A stretch of DNA of 64,000 bases from Patiriisocius_A hiemis (lineage in GTDB: Bacteria > Bacteroidota > Bacteroidia > Flavobacteriales > Flavobacteriaceae). Shown here piece by piece: positions 61,594 through 64,000 of this stretch. The notes under the pieces are model-generated. The model searched no databases. It was not told where the DNA came from and worked only from the letters and a program-made list of their open reading frames with translations. The translations under genes were made by a program, and so were the position numbers. Each line of letters opens with the position of its first letter. The stretch's first letter is position 1. Location of the stretch: the NCBI RefSeq assembly GCF_031846325.1, contig NZ_JAVRHZ010000001.1, forward strand, positions 248,001 to 312,000, read 5' to 3'.

Positions 61594-63630
61594 ATGATTA
61601 CAAAATTAACTTCCTTTTTATTTCTTTTTACTTTTTTTATTTCAACTATCGTTCAAGCTCAAACTCAAAAGAATTTTGAGTACTTGGATGTGTTTCAGTT
61701 AGAGTACGCATCAGACCCTCAAATTTCTCCTAATGGAGATTTTGTAGTGTATAAGCGTATGGGGTTTGATATTATGGATGATAAAAGCCGAGGAAATCTT
61801 TGGATAGTTTCAACTAAGGATAAGAATAAACATTACAAGTTAACGTCTTCAGATAAAAATGAAAGCAATGCGCGTTGGTCCCCAGCAGGTGACCGTATTG
61901 TGTATTCAAGTCCAACTAAAAATGGTAGTGAAATCTTTGTGTATTGGTTAGAAAATGGAGTGACAGCTAGATTGACACAACTTGATGGTAGTCCATCTAA
62001 TTTAAGTTGGTCTCCAGATGGAAAAACGATTGCTTTTACTATGAAAGTAAAAGAAAAAGCACCCGTTATTGCTTCAATGCCATCAAAACCCAAAGGAGCA
62101 AAATGGGCAAAAGCCCCTAGAATTACTGACCGTTTAAAACATGAAGCAGATGGTTCTGGGTACATTGATCCTGGATTTACTCATATTTTTACTATTCCTT
62201 CAGAAGGAGGTTCACCAAGGCAACTTACTTCAGGGAGTTTTAACCACTCAAGTAACCTTTCTTGGGCACCAAATGGGAATAAAATATACTTTTCAGCAAA
62301 TAGAACACCTAATTGGGAATACCAAACCCGAAATAGCGAAGTATATGCTATTTCAACAAACACCTTGCTTCTTGAAACACTCACCGATAGAAACGGTCCA
62401 GACTCTAGTCCAAAAGTTTCTCCAGACGAAAAATACATTGCTTACTTAGGGTATGAAGATGAGGTGCAAAATTATCAAGTGACCAAACTACAGCTAATGA
62501 ATGTAAACGGAAGTGGAAAAAAGGAAGTTTCTTTAAACCTAGATCGTAGTATTAAAAGTGCTGTTTGGGCAAATGATAGTAAAGGATTATATATTACTTA
62601 TGATGACAAAGGAGCATCAATTATTGCTTATATCTCTTTAAACGGAAAAGTAACAGATATAGTTAATAATATGGGAGGCACTACCTTAGGAAGACCTTAT
62701 GCAAGTGGTAGCTTTAGTGTATCTAGCAATGGGAAGATTGCTTATACTATTTCTCACCCTGATAGACCTGCAGATGTTGCTGTGGTAGCCAAGGGAGACA
62801 ATAACCCAACAACTCTTACTGGGATTAACGAAGACTTATTAGGCTACCGAACACTAGGCGCTATGGATGAAATTTGGTATAAATCTTCGGTTGACGGAAG
62901 AGATATACAAGGATGGATTGTGTATCCTCCAAATTTTGATGAACGTAAAAAATATCCGCTATTAGTTGAAAATCACGGAGGACCTGTGCTTAATTATGGA
63001 AATAGGTTTTCTACTGAAATCCAATTATACGCAGCAGCGGGATATATAGTTTTTTATCCTAATCCTAGGGGTAGTACTAGCTACGGAGAAGAATTTGGGA
63101 ACCTATTATATAATAATTATCCTGGCGAAGATTATAATGATGTAATGGATGGAGTAGATGCTGTCATTGCACAAGGAAAAGTAGATCCAGATAAGTTATA
63201 TGTTACTGGTGGTAGTGCAGGAGGTATCATGACTGCTTGGATTATTGGAAAAAACAACAGGTTTAAAGCTGCTGTTGTTGCAAAACCTGTAATGAATTGG
63301 ATAAGCAAAACTTTAGTTGCTGATAATTATTTTTATTATTCAGATTATAGGTACCCTGGACAACCTTGGGAGAATTTTGAAAATTATTGGAAGTTCTCAC
63401 CTATTTCTTTGGTGGGCAATGTGGAAACACCAACAATGGTGATGGTTGGATTAAACGATTTACGAACGCCACCTAGTGAAGCAAAGCAATTGTATCACGC
63501 GCTAAAAATTAGAAAAAAGGAAACTGTTCTTGTTGAAATACCTGAGGCTTCACATGGAATTGCTGCCAGACCTAGTAACTTGATTACTAAAGTGGCACAT
63601 ACCTTGGCTTGGTTTGAGAAGTATAAATAG
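61594..63630 (+). CDS. Exported S9-family prolyl oligopeptidase
   Basis: A 678-residue exported peptidase (signal peptide ending TIVQAQ). A seven-bladed beta-propeller (about 30-420, with SWSPDGKTIAF-type WD40/TolB-like repeats) precedes an alpha/beta-hydrolase domain: nucleophile in YVTGGSAGGIMTAW (about residue 540), acid in VGLNDLRTP, and histidine in EASHGIAARP. The triad is intact. It should cut short peptides, perhaps as a dipeptidyl or acylaminoacyl peptidase, in the periplasm. Confidence 0.93.
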   Translation: MITKLTSFLFLFTFFISTIVQAQTQKNFEYLDVFQLEYASDPQISPNGDFVVYKRMGFDIMDDKSRGNLWIVSTKDKNKHYKLTSSDKNESNARWSPAGDRIVYSSPTKNGSEIFVYWLENGVTARLTQLDGSPSNLSWSPDGKTIAFTMKVKEKAPVIASMPSKPKGAKWAKAPRITDRLKHEADGSGYIDPGFTHIFTIPSEGGSPRQLTSGSFNHSSNLSWAPNGNKIYFSANRTPNWEYQTRNSEVYAISTNTLLLETLTDRNGPDSSPKVSPDEKYIAYLGYEDEVQNYQVTKLQLMNVNGSGKKEVSLNLDRSIKSAVWANDSKGLYITYDDKGASIIAYISLNGKVTDIVNNMGGTTLGRPYASGSFSVSSNGKIAYTISHPDRPADVAVVAKGDNNPTTLTGINEDLLGYRTLGAMDEIWYKSSVDGRDIQGWIVYPPNFDERKKYPLLVENHGGPVLNYGNRFSTEIQLYAAAGYIVFYPNPRGSTSYGEEFGNLLYNNYPGEDYNDVMDGVDAVIAQGKVDPDKLYVTGGSAGGIMTAWIIGKNNRFKAAVVAKPVMNWISKTLVADNYFYYSDYRYPGQPWENFENYWKFSPISLVGNVETPTMVMVGLNDLRTPPSEAKQLYHALKIRKKETVLVEIPEASHGIAARPSNLITKVAHTLAWFEKYK

Positions 63631-63692
63631 CTCTATGAAGATGAACATTAAGATGAAACCTTCGAAGTTACGTTTTTAGTTCGAGCCTCTTT

Positions 63693-63733
63693 AGTTCGAG
63701 TGATTCTGCGTTAGCAGAATTGTATCGAGAACC
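63693..63733. repeat. Intergenic palindrome (TTCGAG type)
   Basis: Outer GTTCGAG/TCGAGAAC arms and the inner perfect stem ATTCTGC/GCAGAAT (63703-63709, 63714-63720). The word GTTCGAGTG is also in the element at 18605, suggesting one dispersed repeat family. Confidence 0.65.
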
Positions 63734-63760
63734 CTAAATTTTGACTAATTTTGTGTTTCT

Positions 63761-64000
63761 ATGAAATTTAAACTCAAATCAGAATTTACACCTACTGGTG
63801 ATCAACCACAAGCTATACTATCTCTAGTTGAAGGGTTACAAGCATCTGAAAAATACCAAACACTTTTAGGAGTTACAGGTAGTGGTAAGACATTTACCGT
63901 AGCTAATGTGGTACAAGAAGTACAAAAACCAACTTTGGTTTTGGCGCATAATAAAACCCTAGCCGCGCAGCTATTTACAGAGTTTAAAAATTTATTTCCT
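63761..64000 (+). CDS. uvrB: UvrABC system protein B, N-terminal part (partial)
   Basis: The frame starts at the ATG at 63761 and is open at the window end (80 codons). It begins FKLKSEFTPTGDQPQAI and contains Walker A GVTGSGKTFTVANVV (about residues 38-52) and LVLAHNKTLAAQLFTEFK, which are diagnostic of UvrB, the damage-verifying helicase-like subunit of nucleotide excision repair. The C-terminal part is outside the window. Confidence 0.95.
   Translation, partial: MKFKLKSEFTPTGDQPQAILSLVEGLQASEKYQTLLGVTGSGKTFTVANVVQEVQKPTLVLAHNKTLAAQLFTEFKNLFP

Overview
The window is AT-rich, gene-dense chromosomal DNA from a member of the Flavobacteriaceae (Bacteroidota). This rests on type IX secretion (T9SS) C-terminal sorting domains on three large exported proteins, Flavobacteria-type housekeeping genes (bshC, menA/menC/menE, ettA, a PBP1-LysM protein, a CAL67264-type small membrane protein), promoters of the TTG-N17/18-TAnnTTTG type, and the near absence of Shine-Dalgarno sequences. 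No tRNA, rRNA, CRISPR, prophage or insertion-sequence transposase is visible.

Layout. 1-6838: the recG 3' end, a membrane protein, a lipoprotein esterase, a YciO-type protein, an OmpA-like lipoprotein, a family 2 glycosyltransferase, a stand-alone HsdR-N-like nuclease, holA and DoxX. 7037-10828: a giant T9SS surface protein with a near-identical internal duplication. 10931-17343: a menaquinone cluster (menA, menC, menE) with an MBL hydrolase, a four-helix-bundle gene framed by inverted octamer arrays, a CPBP protease and a glycosyltransferase mixed in. 17490-22952: an ECF sigma factor with a membrane partner, an M14 peptidase and bshC.

23091-36165 is the most unusual region. It is an array of eleven one-direction modules, most with a single gene, separated by ten structured sites of about 130-195 bp. 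Each site has an inverted outer arm (AAC-n-TGTGTAT ... ATACAC-n-GTT), and the paired bases covary between sites. The first bases of a module (after the G of GTT) are complementary to its own last bases (ending AAC). This is the organisation of integron gene cassettes with attC sites. No integrase lies in the window, so this looks like a cluster of attC sites lacking an integrase. The cargo is a WG-repeat protein, two TPR paralogues with identical heads and different tails, TonB-C-like domains, an Imm27-type immunity protein, a zincin lipoprotein, two class-C beta-lactamase-fold hydrolases, an alpha/beta hydrolase and small membrane or exported proteins.

36251-64000 returns to core genes: a ComEC-like MBL hydrolase, guaA, PBP1-LysM, OsmC, a DUF922 protein, a DUF3820 protein, pyrG, yidC, a YwqK-like protein, mnmA, an S8 protease, a nitronate monooxygenase-like protein, a GNAT, katG, an acyl-CoA carboxylase beta subunit, a small membrane protein behind a structured RNA, ettA, a T9SS sortilin/BNR-repeat protein, an S9 peptidase and the start of uvrB. 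Several intergenic palindromes (18587-18678, 42484-42602, 42678-42709, 58862-58957, 63693-63733) look like dispersed flavobacterial repeats.
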